Shown piece by piece: positions 54,502 through 64,000 of a stretch of 64,000 nucleotides of DNA. Each line of letters opens with the position of its first letter. Position 1 is the stretch's first letter. The stretch covers positions 1,264,501 through 1,328,500 of the forward strand of contig NW_026261571.1 of the NCBI RefSeq assembly GCF_000165395.2. Reading direction: 5' to 3'. Position numbers and translations under genes: made by a program. Below the pieces are notes generated by a model. It saw nothing but the letters and a program-made list of their open reading frames with translations, was not told the DNA's origin and searched no databases. Source of the DNA: Babesia bovis T2Bo (lineage: Eukaryota; Apicomplexa; Aconoidasida; Piroplasmida; Babesiidae).

Positions 54502-57500
54502 ATGAAAACCAAATACAAGGATTCGTTAAACCCAGCAGACGCTGCTTATAAGGAGGAGCTAGACCTTCTTGTTAAAGAGTTGCTGGCATCTGAGTTGAAT
54601 GATGACATTGCAAGACCTTTGCTTCTGCAATTATCAATTCACGCCACAAAGGAAAATGATAGCATCACATCAGTGCCAAAGTCACTACAATTCCTCATCC
54701 AACATAGGGATAATTTTCACCAAATATACGATGAGTATATTATAAAATCGGAAAAAGATTCCTATTCAGTTTTTTTACTCCTGGAGCTAATCAGTTTCCT
54801 TGAAGCTATAAGAACCCCTGAAGATGCAAAGTCAGCAGACAAGCAAAGTAATGATCCAAGTGTAAAGTACAAGCTGCTGCTTTATAAAATTGAAGCCGGG
54901 CTTGTAGCTGAGCGTATCATATCGGATGCTGACGTAGATAAAGAGGTCCAAAGTAAACTGATGAATAGGCGAATAAATGATTGGGGAAATGAGTACCTAA
55001 CTTCCCTGTCTACACAGATAGTGTCCTATTTCAATTTGGAAAGTACCAGGGTTGTATATGACAACATGTCCAATACAAACGATCAAATGGATATCGCAGC
55101 GGACAAGGAGATATCGGTATTGCGGAATTATGACACTGCACTCGTGATTACAGAGGCATTGAAATTTACCGAGGCCATAACAGACTACTACTTCCAACAC
55201 GGATTCGAGTTTGAGGCTATAGATATTCTATTGGAAGTGGACTTAATTGAATCTATACGTGGGAAATGTGGTACCGATTATGATTTAATTACAAGAGTGT
55301 CAAATTACCTCTTGTCAATATCGGCCTATGCAGCCACATACTACGAAACTAGAAGAATTCTCGTCGTTGCATATGATATACTACTAGACGCCGGTCGCTA
55401 CGCTGATGCTCTGAGAGTGGCTTTGAAACTAGATGACGAAGAACGAGTGAAGACACTAATATTTACATGTAAGAACCCAAGTATTAGAAGGCAGCTGGCG
55501 TTTATCTGCGCTAGTAGTGGAAACCATCTTAACTACACGTCAAGTGATGGTACCCAAACATCTACATTATCGGATGCTGATATTAATGAGGTAAATAATA
55601 TATCATCGGGTGAGCATTTAAGTGGATTCTTCCTAACCCTGGCAAGTGAATTGGATGTAGTTGAGCCAAAGTTGCCAAAACATATATTCAAATCATACCC
55701 AGTATCTAAACTCAATACGGAGTTTATGGACTCCAGAATGTCGAAGTCATACACCATGGACTCTGCCTTGGGCAACCTGTCGACAACTATGGTTAACGCT
55801 TTCCTCAATTGTGGATTCGGTGCTGATTTGCTGATTGACCCACCAGATTCGGATTGGGTGTTCCGTCACCACGATTACGGTATGCTATGTAGTGCCGCGT
55901 CCGTGGGTATAATAAATTTATGGAACATAGATGAAGGTCTCTCGAAGGCTGATAAATACGCTTATAGTAACAACAACTACGCCAAAGCGGGTTCTTACGC
56001 TGCCTATGGGTTGTCGAGCTGCGGCATACTGTCTGAAGCTGATCCTATTGCAGCCTTGCTTATGGATAAAGTTGAAAGCTCCGATAAGGTTGAATGTCTA
56101 GGTGCGATCCTCGGTCTAGCATTCGCATATGCAGGCTCGAATAGAGAAGCATTGTTGGAGGTCCTGGTTCCAATCGCCATATCAGATGAATCGGAGTACC
56201 CACTGGCATGTATCGCAATGGCTTCATTAGCTATAGGATTGATATTCGTAGGCACTGGAAAACAGGAGGCTTCTGAGGCATTAATCCAGAAATTGCTTGA
56301 CTTCACTGATAATACAATGGACATGGCTGCCAAATGCCAAATTGCATGTGGTCTGGCGTTGTTACACCTCGGAAGAATGGAAGCAACTGATGTGATTGTA
56401 GATGCACTGGCTGCGGTAGAAGGTGATCTTGGTCGAATCGCAGAAATGATGGTTGAGGCATGTGCTTACGCAGGTTCAGGAGATGTACTAAGGACCCAAA
56501 GGTTCCTAAAGTGCTGTGCGTCATCTGAAGCTGCTAAGCCTAAAAACACCGGTTCTGATAACGAGAGTTCCGATATGCAAATTGTACCAAAAAAGGACAA
56601 TGTAGATACGCCAATGTTTCCTGATATGAATGCGGAGAGTAATGTACACCAGGGAAATCAAGAAATACATGAAAAGAAGGCTGCTAAAGTAGGATTCGAA
56701 GACAAAGCGGATGAACAGAACAAAAATGTCATTATTAATGATGCCTCTATTTCAATAATAGGAATAGCAATGACAGCCATAGGCGATCCTGTGGGCACCG
56801 CAATGCTGCTTAGAATGATTGATCATCCATTGCAATTTGGTAGTTTGTGTGAAAGACGTGCTGCGCCACTGGCTTTGGCTATTGCGTATGCTTCTAACCC
56901 CTGTCCACAGGTCATCGATATTTTGTCCAAGCTAACACATGATGCTGATTACCAGGTCACAATAAATGCCATATTCGGTATGGGTATAGTTGGTGCTGGT
57001 ACCAATAACTCAAGGATAGCAGTGTTGTTGCTTAACCTGGCCAAAACACATGCCAGAGATTCGAAGGGTACTTTTATAATCCGGATTGCCGCAGGATTAC
57101 TGCATATGGGTAAAGGCACCATGACGATATCACCGCTACACTCAGAAGGATTTTTAATAAGGAAGCCTGCTTTAGCAGGGCTGTTTATCGTAATAGTGGC
57201 TGCATTGGATATGAAGAACACCTTTGTAGGATCAATGCCTTTTATTATGCTATTTGTAGCTTTGTGCATCAGGCCAAGGTGGATGCTCACACTCTCACCT
57301 GACCTCGAGCATATCCAGGTACCATGCCGAGTTGGTAACATGGTAGAAACTACCGGTACCGTTGGAAAACAAAGAAGAATATCGGGATTCCAAACACACC
57401 AAACACCGGTACTTGTTGGCTGTAACGAACGCGCTGAAATTGCCACCGATGACTACATACCTTGCACAAATGTGCTAGAGGGGATAGTCATCCTCGAAAA

Positions 57501-57528
57501 GAATGATAACGTAGCAATGGAGGAATAG
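54502..57528 (+). CDS. RPN1: 26S proteasome regulatory subunit RPN1 (PSMD2)
   Basis: Largest scaffold of the proteasome base; docks ubiquitin receptors and shuttle factors. Single exon, 1008 residues (human 908). The central part is the toroid of proteasome/cyclosome repeats: ASVGIINLWNIDEGLSKADK, SYAAYGLSSCGILSEADP, LGAILGLAFAYAGSNREALL, MASLAIGLIFVGTGK, ACGLALLHLGRMEATDVI and VEACAYAGSGDVLRTQ. A hydrophilic acidic/lysine insertion of about 60 residues follows (NTGSDNESSDMQIVPKKDN), then a second PC group (FGMGIVGAGTNNSRIAVLL) and the C-terminal domain. It lies about 2.7 kb from RPT1, a direct partner in the same complex. Confidence 0.94.
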   Translation: MKTKYKDSLNPADAAYKEELDLLVKELLASELNDDIARPLLLQLSIHATKENDSITSVPKSLQFLIQHRDNFHQIYDEYIIKSEKDSYSVFLLLELISFLEAIRTPEDAKSADKQSNDPSVKYKLLLYKIEAGLVAERIISDADVDKEVQSKLMNRRINDWGNEYLTSLSTQIVSYFNLESTRVVYDNMSNTNDQMDIAADKEISVLRNYDTALVITEALKFTEAITDYYFQHGFEFEAIDILLEVDLIESIRGKCGTDYDLITRVSNYLLSISAYAATYYETRRILVVAYDILLDAGRYADALRVALKLDDEERVKTLIFTCKNPSIRRQLAFICASSGNHLNYTSSDGTQTSTLSDADINEVNNISSGEHLSGFFLTLASELDVVEPKLPKHIFKSYPVSKLNTEFMDSRMSKSYTMDSALGNLSTTMVNAFLNCGFGADLLIDPPDSDWVFRHHDYGMLCSAASVGIINLWNIDEGLSKADKYAYSNNNYAKAGSYAAYGLSSCGILSEADPIAALLMDKVESSDKVECLGAILGLAFAYAGSNREALLEVLVPIAISDESEYPLACIAMASLAIGLIFVGTGKQEASEALIQKLLDFTDNTMDMAAKCQIACGLALLHLGRMEATDVIVDALAAVEGDLGRIAEMMVEACAYAGSGDVLRTQRFLKCCASSEAAKPKNTGSDNESSDMQIVPKKDNVDTPMFPDMNAESNVHQGNQEIHEKKAAKVGFEDKADEQNKNVIINDASISIIGIAMTAIGDPVGTAMLLRMIDHPLQFGSLCERRAAPLALAIAYASNPCPQVIDILSKLTHDADYQVTINAIFGMGIVGAGTNNSRIAVLLLNLAKTHARDSKGTFIIRIAAGLLHMGKGTMTISPLHSEGFLIRKPALAGLFIVIVAALDMKNTFVGSMPFIMLFVALCIRPRWMLTLSPDLEHIQVPCRVGNMVETTGTVGKQRRISGFQTHQTPVLVGCNERAEIATDDYIPCTNVLEGIVILEKNDNVAMEE

Positions 57529-57598
57529 TCTATATTCAAACATAGGCTAATATCACATTAATATGTATTCTTAGCTATATATTATATGCGATCTGTTT

Positions 57599-60016
57599 CT
57601 AACTTCTGTCTCCACATGCCGCTATCATTTCCTCGATTGATTCAGCAACCTCTGACTTACAGCAGCGGCTTATTAGAAGTAGCTGTGATAAGTCAGCCTT
57701 ATATCGACGCAGGGCAGATATATCTGAGGGACGTAAGTCTGATAAACGACTTAATTCCTCATCAAAAAATGAGGTAAATGACTTGCCTAGAATGTTGTAT
57801 GACAATATCTCCGTGCGATTGAATAGGGGTAACAACGAGGTGAAATACTCACATATCATAAGTATAACACTGGAAACTTCACCATCAACCTCAGTTGCAA
57901 AGGTTTCGTAGTAGGGTGATATTAACAACGATGCCTTTCGAGATATCAGACGTACGATATGTTTCTCAATCATATTAGCAACATCCCCAGTATCATAGAA
58001 AAATGCAGTAAATGTTTGACCATCCAGAGGTTCCTTCAGGCATTGCTGTATATGGTCAGGTAGATCGTTATATATACCCGACGTATCCGACGTTAAGACT
58101 GCCTTTATGTTCGTTGACAATAGAGTTGTAGAATCAGTGTACTGACAACTGGGTAGAACAGAATGATTAACCGCTTTTTCCAAAGGCGTCCTAGATGATA
58201 CAACCCTGGATAATATCCTGCTATACTGCGACTCCATTGCTATACTTAAATCCCTGGATATTTTGGTCAATGATTGACTCATACAATAGGAATTCACGGA
58301 TTCAGACATCGATGACATAAGTGTAGCATATGCCTCTCTCAAATGCCAGAGCAATAAGCGATTATATACCCATTGAAATGGGCCGGCCACGTTAATGTCA
58401 TTATTCACGGATATTATACCTCTTTCATTTGTACGAATACTACCCATGTACGCGATATATGAATCTAGGCCTGTTAAATAGGAGTCCACTGTGTCATCCA
58501 CGCTAACTGAGGCCTTCCAACACTGATTCTTACTCGATTCGTCCAGAACCAAAATATATCGAAGTAGTAATTTGTGTGGCACCATCATTTGCGATTGGAT
58601 TTCATCCACGGTAACAATATCTGATAGCATCGCCATCATGTCCTCCAAGCTGCATTCCAGTGACGTCAATGCTGTAGTGGCAATATTCAAAAAGATATAG
58701 CTAGGCAATGGCTTAAGCAGTCCATTATATACTTCAAAGTTATTGAAGGCTTTCTTTAGGAGTTGCATATAGATGTTTTTTAAAGTAATGTCACTATTCA
58801 GCATTTTCCTGGAATGTAGCATGGCAAGGTGATGCTTCAACAGGTCGTTTTTCTCCATGATGTATTTACCTATTGCATCGACATAGTTCGCTGTAGTCAA
58901 TGCAATTGCATTCTCCAAGGATAAAACATCCTCTTCAAGAATTGAAGAACCACTGTCCAGTTTTAGAGACATCGAATACTCATCCAAGAGTAGCGAGAAC
59001 TTGTTATGCAATATGTTACTAACGCATCTCACTAAAGTGCGCAATATGACATTATTATCATCAGTACTGCACATATCGACAGAGAGATCACACAGCTGAT
59101 GGAATGGATCTTTCACATCCTCAGGCAGTGAGTCAGCAGTATTATAGTAATGCATAACCACATCGGTTGATATGTCCTCGAGGAATTCAGTATAATTGTT
59201 GAATACAGTATCTAGGGTAGAAGCTATTTTGATGAAATCCTTATTGTTTCCAACAGAAAGTCCCCTTGCATGACTGAGCTGCAGTAATATACGTCGCAAT
59301 TCACATGCCTTTTCTAAGGTGAACCTGACTTCAATATCGGTTGAAGTCAACAACTTTACCCCTGTACCACCAGCTTCGCGATAATCATGATACGATTGAA
59401 ATAGTGACTTAATGTTACGAAACGTGTCATCCCAATTATGCAATAAGGTTACCGCATCCAAATTCAACTGAAGAATCGATTGCAAATAATCCAATAACAT
59501 CAAATAATTGAACTGCTCTTTCTTACGACACACGGAGTCTGCTACTAAATCAATATCTTTTAAACGAGAAGCAATATCATCAATGTTCAATGGCATGCTC
59601 ACACTGTTAACCGCACTAAGTGTTGTACAAAGATTACGTAGCTTTCTACGCGACTTTCCTTGTATGTTGTCACACGTTTCCCATAATGTAGCACTCAATT
59701 GGTCCAATCGATCAATCATGTCAGCAATAGATATATCATCCGCCTCATCAGCGTCACTCGTTTGTATATTATCCGATGGTATCTGTGATACAGGATTCTC
59801 AACTTTAAATAGCCCATCATGTTCCAATGATGCTACAACGTCACTTAGCCTAGAGGTAGACCCATCAACATGAGAATGTTGTAACTCCAAAGCGCCATGA
59901 GATAGTTTGCGATCGTGAATTTTCACACTGAAACAATACTTCGATATCAATTTATCACGTAGTTCTTCACTCGTTTGCAACGAAAATATATCTATTACAT
60001 CTAAAGCTGACATCAT
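57599..60016 (-). CDS. large helical protein, unrecognised (tethering-complex-like)
   Basis: Single exon, 805 residues, predominantly helical with no catalytic motif or membrane segment. The N-terminal third contains coiled-coil-like stretches (IADMIDRLDQLSATLWETCD, MLLDYLQSILQLNLDAVTLL), as seen in subunits of exocyst, COG and related tethering complexes, where an N-terminal coiled coil precedes helical bundles. That similarity is of texture only. The C-terminal end (LSRLSDLRPSDISALRRYKA) is also helical. The gene sits between two proteasome base subunits and converges with RPN1 (70 nt between stops). Confidence 0.65.
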   Translation of the reverse strand: MMSALDVIDIFSLQTSEELRDKLISKYCFSVKIHDRKLSHGALELQHSHVDGSTSRLSDVVASLEHDGLFKVENPVSQIPSDNIQTSDADEADDISIADMIDRLDQLSATLWETCDNIQGKSRRKLRNLCTTLSAVNSVSMPLNIDDIASRLKDIDLVADSVCRKKEQFNYLMLLDYLQSILQLNLDAVTLLHNWDDTFRNIKSLFQSYHDYREAGGTGVKLLTSTDIEVRFTLEKACELRRILLQLSHARGLSVGNNKDFIKIASTLDTVFNNYTEFLEDISTDVVMHYYNTADSLPEDVKDPFHQLCDLSVDMCSTDDNNVILRTLVRCVSNILHNKFSLLLDEYSMSLKLDSGSSILEEDVLSLENAIALTTANYVDAIGKYIMEKNDLLKHHLAMLHSRKMLNSDITLKNIYMQLLKKAFNNFEVYNGLLKPLPSYIFLNIATTALTSLECSLEDMMAMLSDIVTVDEIQSQMMVPHKLLLRYILVLDESSKNQCWKASVSVDDTVDSYLTGLDSYIAYMGSIRTNERGIISVNNDINVAGPFQWVYNRLLLWHLREAYATLMSSMSESVNSYCMSQSLTKISRDLSIAMESQYSRILSRVVSSRTPLEKAVNHSVLPSCQYTDSTTLLSTNIKAVLTSDTSGIYNDLPDHIQQCLKEPLDGQTFTAFFYDTGDVANMIEKHIVRLISRKASLLISPYYETFATEVDGEVSSVILMICEYFTSLLPLFNRTEILSYNILGKSFTSFFDEELSRLSDLRPSDISALRRYKADLSQLLLISRCCKSEVAESIEEMIAACGDRS

Positions 60017-60273
60017 GTCTTTCTAAACTAACAGCTACACAAATTTAAAAGATATGCAATCGCCCAAAATAAATACGCTACACACCAGCAATTAGCATCG
60101 TTACAATGTTAGATATATACAGAATCCGGGTATATATCTGACAAATGTGCTACCAGTAATGTGTAATAACTCGACCAGTATAGGCCCGAAAAGTGGGGAA
60201 ATACGCCAATGATTTCTTGAGATTTACAAGGTTATTATTGTTTGCATTTATATGGTTTAACCACGTAAACACT

Positions 60274-61914
60274 ATGGCAGCACCCGAAGAAGACGGGGAT
60301 CCCCAATCCGTTTCTACACCCCTTAACGATGCTGAAATCAGCATACTAAAGAGTTTCGTAAGTTATTATTAATATAATGTTTTTGGGTAATATATCGAAC
60401 AATATTGCGTGGGTGTAGCTTGTGGTTGACACAAACCATTTATATATTTGTCTATGTAGTAATTGTGTTCAAACTAATGTGCTAACAGGGAATTGGACCT
60501 TATACCGAATCTATTAGTGAATCTGAGAAAGGCATAAAAACAGTAGTACAACGTATAAATAAGCTGTCAGGTATGTTCAAGTAGTTTGCAATACCTTGTC
60601 TTTGTTGAATTGTACTAATGATTCTTTAGGCATAAAGGAGAGTGACACGGGTTTGAACCCACTCCATATGTGGGATTTGATGTATGATCAACAAGCTCTA
60701 CAAGAAGGAGTGCCACTGCAAGTTGCAAGATGTACAACTATCATTAACCCTGGAACGCCTCAAGCCAAATATGTAATCAACGTTAAACAAATCGCCAAAT
60801 TCGTAGTGGTATGTTGTGGTGATCTCTTATCAGAACTTCATAATATGTTATAATGTTCTATATTCCTTTCCAGGGTCTTGGAGAAAAGGCTGCAGCTACC
60901 GATATAGAGGAGGGTATGAGAGTTGGGTAAGCTTTTCGTGGTATTACATCACACTGTGCTATAGGGTTGACCGTAATAAATATAAAATACAAATCGCGTT
61001 ACCTCCACGTATCGATCCTTCAGTTACAATGATGACCGTTGAAGAAAAGCCAGATATTACATATAACGATGTTGGAGGTTGTAAAGTACAGTTGGAGAAA
61101 TTGAGAGAAGTCGTCGAAATGCCACTTTTGTATCCGGAGCGTTTTGTAGAATTGGGTATAGACCCGCCGAAAGGTGTGCTTCTTTACGGACCACCAGGTA
61201 TGTTGCATAGTCCTATGCATCATGTAACACAGGGACGGGTAAAACATTAACAGCAAGAGCAGTAGCTAACAGGACTGATGCTTGCTTCATATGTGTTATC
61301 GGTTCGGAACTAGTTCAAAAATATGTTGGTGAAGGAGCAAGACTAGTAAGAGAACTTTTCCAAATGGCAAGATCGAAAAAAGCTTGCATTCTTTTCATCG
61401 ATGAAGTAGATGCAATCGGTGGATCACGTGGAGATGAATCCGCACATGGAGATCATGAAGTACAACGTACGATGTTAGAAATTGTTAACCAGCTTGACGG
61501 TTTCGATGCAAGAGGAAACATCAAAGTTATCATGGCAACCAACAGACCTGATACTCTGGATCCTGCACTACTTCGACCAGGACGTATCGATCGTAAAATA
61601 GAATTTGGACTGCCAGACCTTGATGTAAGTCTATTAGATACAGAAACTATATAATACAGGGACGAAAACATATATTCAAAATTCACGCGAAAACCATGAG
61701 TGTTGAAAAGAATATAAGATACGAACTATTAGCAAGGTTATGCCCAAACAGTACAGGAGCAGATTTAAGAAGTGTATGCACTGAAGCTGGAATGTTTGCA
61801 ATCAGGTCAAGGAGGAAAACCATAACAGAAAAGGATTTCATAGACGCTATCACTAAAGTCATACAAGGCTACAAGAAATTTTCAGCTACAGGCCGTTATA
61901 TGGTGTACAATTAA
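60274..61914 (+). CDS. RPT1: 26S proteasome AAA-ATPase RPT1 (PSMC2)
   Basis: One of six ATPases of the proteasome base that unfold substrates. Seven exons (60274-60357, 60489-60570, 60630-60808, 60874-60926, 60965-61197, 61233-61624, 61660-61914) give 425 residues, close to 433 in human. Walker A GPPGTGKT is split by a 35-nt intron after PPG; Walker B is [11 protein letters not shown]. The second region of homology [20 protein letters not shown] and the pore-loop [13 protein letters not shown] are intact. The C-terminal [11 protein letters not shown] matches the RPT1 ending (YMTYN), which identifies the subunit. Introns are 131, 59, 65, 38, 35 and 35 nt. Confidence 0.96.
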
Positions 61915-62138
61915 TCTTAATCTATTATTGTATTATTTGTCCTATTTTATGTCTGGCCATGAGCACCAGCACACTAAACGCGCCTTGGGTCACACATGAG
62001 GTTATACACCCAAAAATACACAATATTCATCTTTTACACAATTTATTACCATGATTAATGTAGAATGGATTCTGTCTATCCATGATTAAATTTATAAATC
62101 GCTTTCGGTAACGTATTACTACCTTTACACTTAATAAA

Positions 62139-63458
62139 ATGGGAGGTATCAGTGGTATATATATACTTGATGGAAAGGGAAGATTGATGATCAATCGTAA
62201 ATACAAAGACGATGTGATCAATAATCTGATAGATTCATTCTACGCCAATGTACTGCTTAAAGATGAAAATGCTGTCACACCGGTTTACCACTGTGATGGA
62301 TGCACATTCTGCTGGATACGCCATAATGAATTGTACTTCGTTGCAGCAGCATCAACGAATTATAACGTTGCGATGGTGCTCGCCTTTTTATACAGATTTG
62401 TTAAGGTTCTGGAGAGTTACTTTAAAATATTAGCGGAGGATACCGTACGTGACAACTTTGTTATCATCTACGAATTGTTAGACGAAATGATAGACAACGG
62501 TTATCCACAGGCAACAGAAGAAAGTGTACTCAAGGAATGCATTAGGAGCGGTAAAAGTCAAGTTACTACCGATGCCGTAACACCTCCATCAGCAATGACC
62601 AACGTGGTCTCGTGGCGTAAAGAAGGTATTCATCATAAGAAGAATGAGGTTTTCTTGGACGTTATTGAAAGTCTTGATATACTACTTTCACCATCGGGAG
62701 CTGTTCTAAGATCTGAAATAAAAGGCCGACTTCAAATGAAGTCGTTCCTTTCAGGAATGCCACATTTATTCTTAGGACTCAATGATAAATCACTTTTTGA
62801 AAACGCTTCTTCTGCGTCAGGATCTTTTCCCGCTAATCAATCATATGGCAAACCGCCTCCAATGAGAACCGTCGAAATGGAGGATGTTAAGTTCCACCAA
62901 TGTGTACAACTGGAAAGATTTGAATCTGATAGAGCAATCAGTTTCATACCGCCTGATGGTGAATTTGAACTCATGACATATAGAGTCAACTGTCATGTAA
63001 AACCATTGTTCTCATGTGATGTCATTGTAAACAATAACTCAAGCACAAGAATTGATTTTACAGTACGTGCAACATCACGATTTAAGTCGAAATCTATCGC
63101 TAATAATGTGGAATTTGAAATACCTGTGCCGTCCGATGTTCAATTTCCTAACCTCAAAACTTCAATTGGCACCGTAAAATACATGCCAGATATGGATGCA
63201 GTATTATGGAGTATTAAAGAGTTCCAAGGTGAAAAGGAATTTGTTATGTACGCTTCCTTTGGTTTACCCTCTGTATCAGATGGAAACAGAGGAGCATTCT
63301 CCAAGAGGAATGTTAAAGTGAAATATGAAATCCCGTACTTTACAGTCTCGGGAGTATCTGTTAAACACCTTAGAATTACAGAAAAAAGCGGATATCAGGC
63401 ACTACCGTGGGTAAGATATATCACAAAAAATGGTGATTATCAGATTAAGATGTCCTGA
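62139..63458 (+). CDS. AP-1 clathrin adaptor complex mu subunit
   Basis: Medium chain of the AP-1 adaptor at the trans-Golgi and endosomes; in apicomplexans AP-1 mu is needed for rhoptry and microneme protein sorting. Single exon, 439 residues (human AP1M1 423). The N-terminal longin domain starts ISGIYILDGKGRLMINRKY, with FVIIYELLDEMIDNGYPQ as the family signature. The linker SWRKEGIHHKKNEVFLDVIE leads into the mu-homology domain (LRSEIKGRLQMKSFLSGMP, SFIPPDGEFELMTYRVN). The C-terminus TVSGVSVKHLRITEKSGYQA with LPWVRYIT is the AP-1/AP-2 mu ending; the retained GYxALPWVRYIT favours AP-1. Its cargo route plausibly includes the RAP-1 proteins encoded upstream. Confidence 0.95.
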   Translation: MGGISGIYILDGKGRLMINRKYKDDVINNLIDSFYANVLLKDENAVTPVYHCDGCTFCWIRHNELYFVAAASTNYNVAMVLAFLYRFVKVLESYFKILAEDTVRDNFVIIYELLDEMIDNGYPQATEESVLKECIRSGKSQVTTDAVTPPSAMTNVVSWRKEGIHHKKNEVFLDVIESLDILLSPSGAVLRSEIKGRLQMKSFLSGMPHLFLGLNDKSLFENASSASGSFPANQSYGKPPPMRTVEMEDVKFHQCVQLERFESDRAISFIPPDGEFELMTYRVNCHVKPLFSCDVIVNNNSSTRIDFTVRATSRFKSKSIANNVEFEIPVPSDVQFPNLKTSIGTVKYMPDMDAVLWSIKEFQGEKEFVMYASFGLPSVSDGNRGAFSKRNVKVKYEIPYFTVSGVSVKHLRITEKSGYQALPWVRYITKNGDYQIKMS

Positions 63459-63717
63459 ATAACATAGATTTTTAAAATATTACTTTTCAATGCATATTCT
63501 GCTTTATGTATCAATACGATTCAAACAAATATGTTGTGTATATTCACTGCATAACTCTAATAGCGCAATTCAGGTTTTCGATACAAAACTTTTCGATCAT
63601 AATATGATAACACTCCCGTCGTTGCCGATATAAAACGCCTAACACATCATGGAATATATCTTCTTGGTTAATCATAATTAACATCGGTAGTTGATATGTT
63701 AATTATAAATAGTTTTT

Positions 63718-64000
63718 ATGTTATTAAAACGCTTTTTTGGGTTCCTGGTACCCAGAAGGCGCCGGGTCCATGGCGACCAAATAATATATACAAAGAACGC
63801 CTCTCAAATATCGTTCTTAATTCATATATCATGTAAGGTACGATGTTGTAGATGTGTAATTACATTATGCAATTTTATCATGATGTGTACATGTTTTGTA
63901 TGCCTTACAGAAGGGAGTTACTGACAGTAACTTTTGGAACCAAATTACCAAACGTGTCATATATCTAACGAGCTCATTGAATGCAAACAATCTGTCATAT
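63718..64000 (+). CDS. 5' part of a heptatricopeptide-like mitochondrial protein (runs off window)
   Basis: Two exons visible: 63718-63837 and 63911 to beyond the window end, joined in phase 0 across a 73-nt intron. The N-terminus MLLKRFFGFLVPRRRRVHG is basic and hydrophobic, as in a mitochondrial presequence. The following SCKKGVTDSNFWNQITKRV and IYLTSSLNANNLSY resemble the first helical repeats of apicomplexan HPR/RAP-type mitochondrial RNA-binding proteins. Only about 70 residues are present, so the family call is tentative. Confidence 0.55.

Noticed and set aside
60640..60670. tRNA-like T-loop string GGTTTGAACCC
   Set aside because: It is coding sequence of RPT1 (TGLNPLH) with no cloverleaf around it.

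Overview
This is a eukaryotic window from an apicomplexan parasite, almost certainly Babesia bovis. Three things support this. The gene pair at 40862-45436 encodes the 565-residue rhoptry-associated protein RAP-1 as two identical head-to-tail copies, an arrangement I know from B. bovis. Most introns are very short (about 34-38 nt) with GT...AG ends. Intergenic DNA is AT-rich and genes are packed on both strands, in several places with convergent coding ends that touch or overlap. I saw no tRNA, rRNA, transposon or CRISPR array. The assignment rests on protein recognition and was not checked against a database.

Layout. 1-7.3 kb: RAD54, a UBE2H-like E2 and a secreted aspartyl protease, all on the minus strand. 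7.3-13.7 kb: an L1-domain nucleolar protein and a heptatricopeptide-like mitochondrial protein (plus), TIM9 and a multi-pass transporter (minus), and a G-patch protein (plus). 13.8-25 kb: PRP6, a small membrane protein, a C2-like membrane protein, VPS35, a second small membrane protein and a disordered 150-residue protein. 25-31.5 kb: an unrecognised CxxC protein, a four-exon membrane protein, an NSUN-type RNA methyltransferase homologue lacking both catalytic cysteines, ESS2/DGCR14 and an actin-like protein. 32-39.7 kb: ribosomal protein L11, TRM6, YIP1, a FAM98-family protein and phosphomannomutase. 39.8-45.6 kb: the 2,877-bp rap-1 tandem repeat. 46.3-64 kb: deoxyhypusine hydroxylase, a type I DnaJ, eIF2A, an FHA protein, proteasome RPN1, a large unrecognised protein, proteasome RPT1, AP-1 mu and the 5' part of another heptatricopeptide-like gene.

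Most genes are housekeeping: splicing (PRP6, ESS2), tRNA/rRNA biology (TRM6, FAM98, L1-domain, NSUN-like), mitochondrial function (TIM9, L11, HPR-like), membrane traffic (VPS35, YIP1, AP-1 mu), protein turnover (RPN1, RPT1, E2) and translation factors (eIF2A, DOHH). The parasite-specific part is the rap-1 locus, whose two copies share coding sequence, 5' flank and 3' flank. Exon structures were worked out by hand from reading frame, splice signals and family conservation; each spliced total quoted is a multiple of three. Spliced lengths are given in residues.
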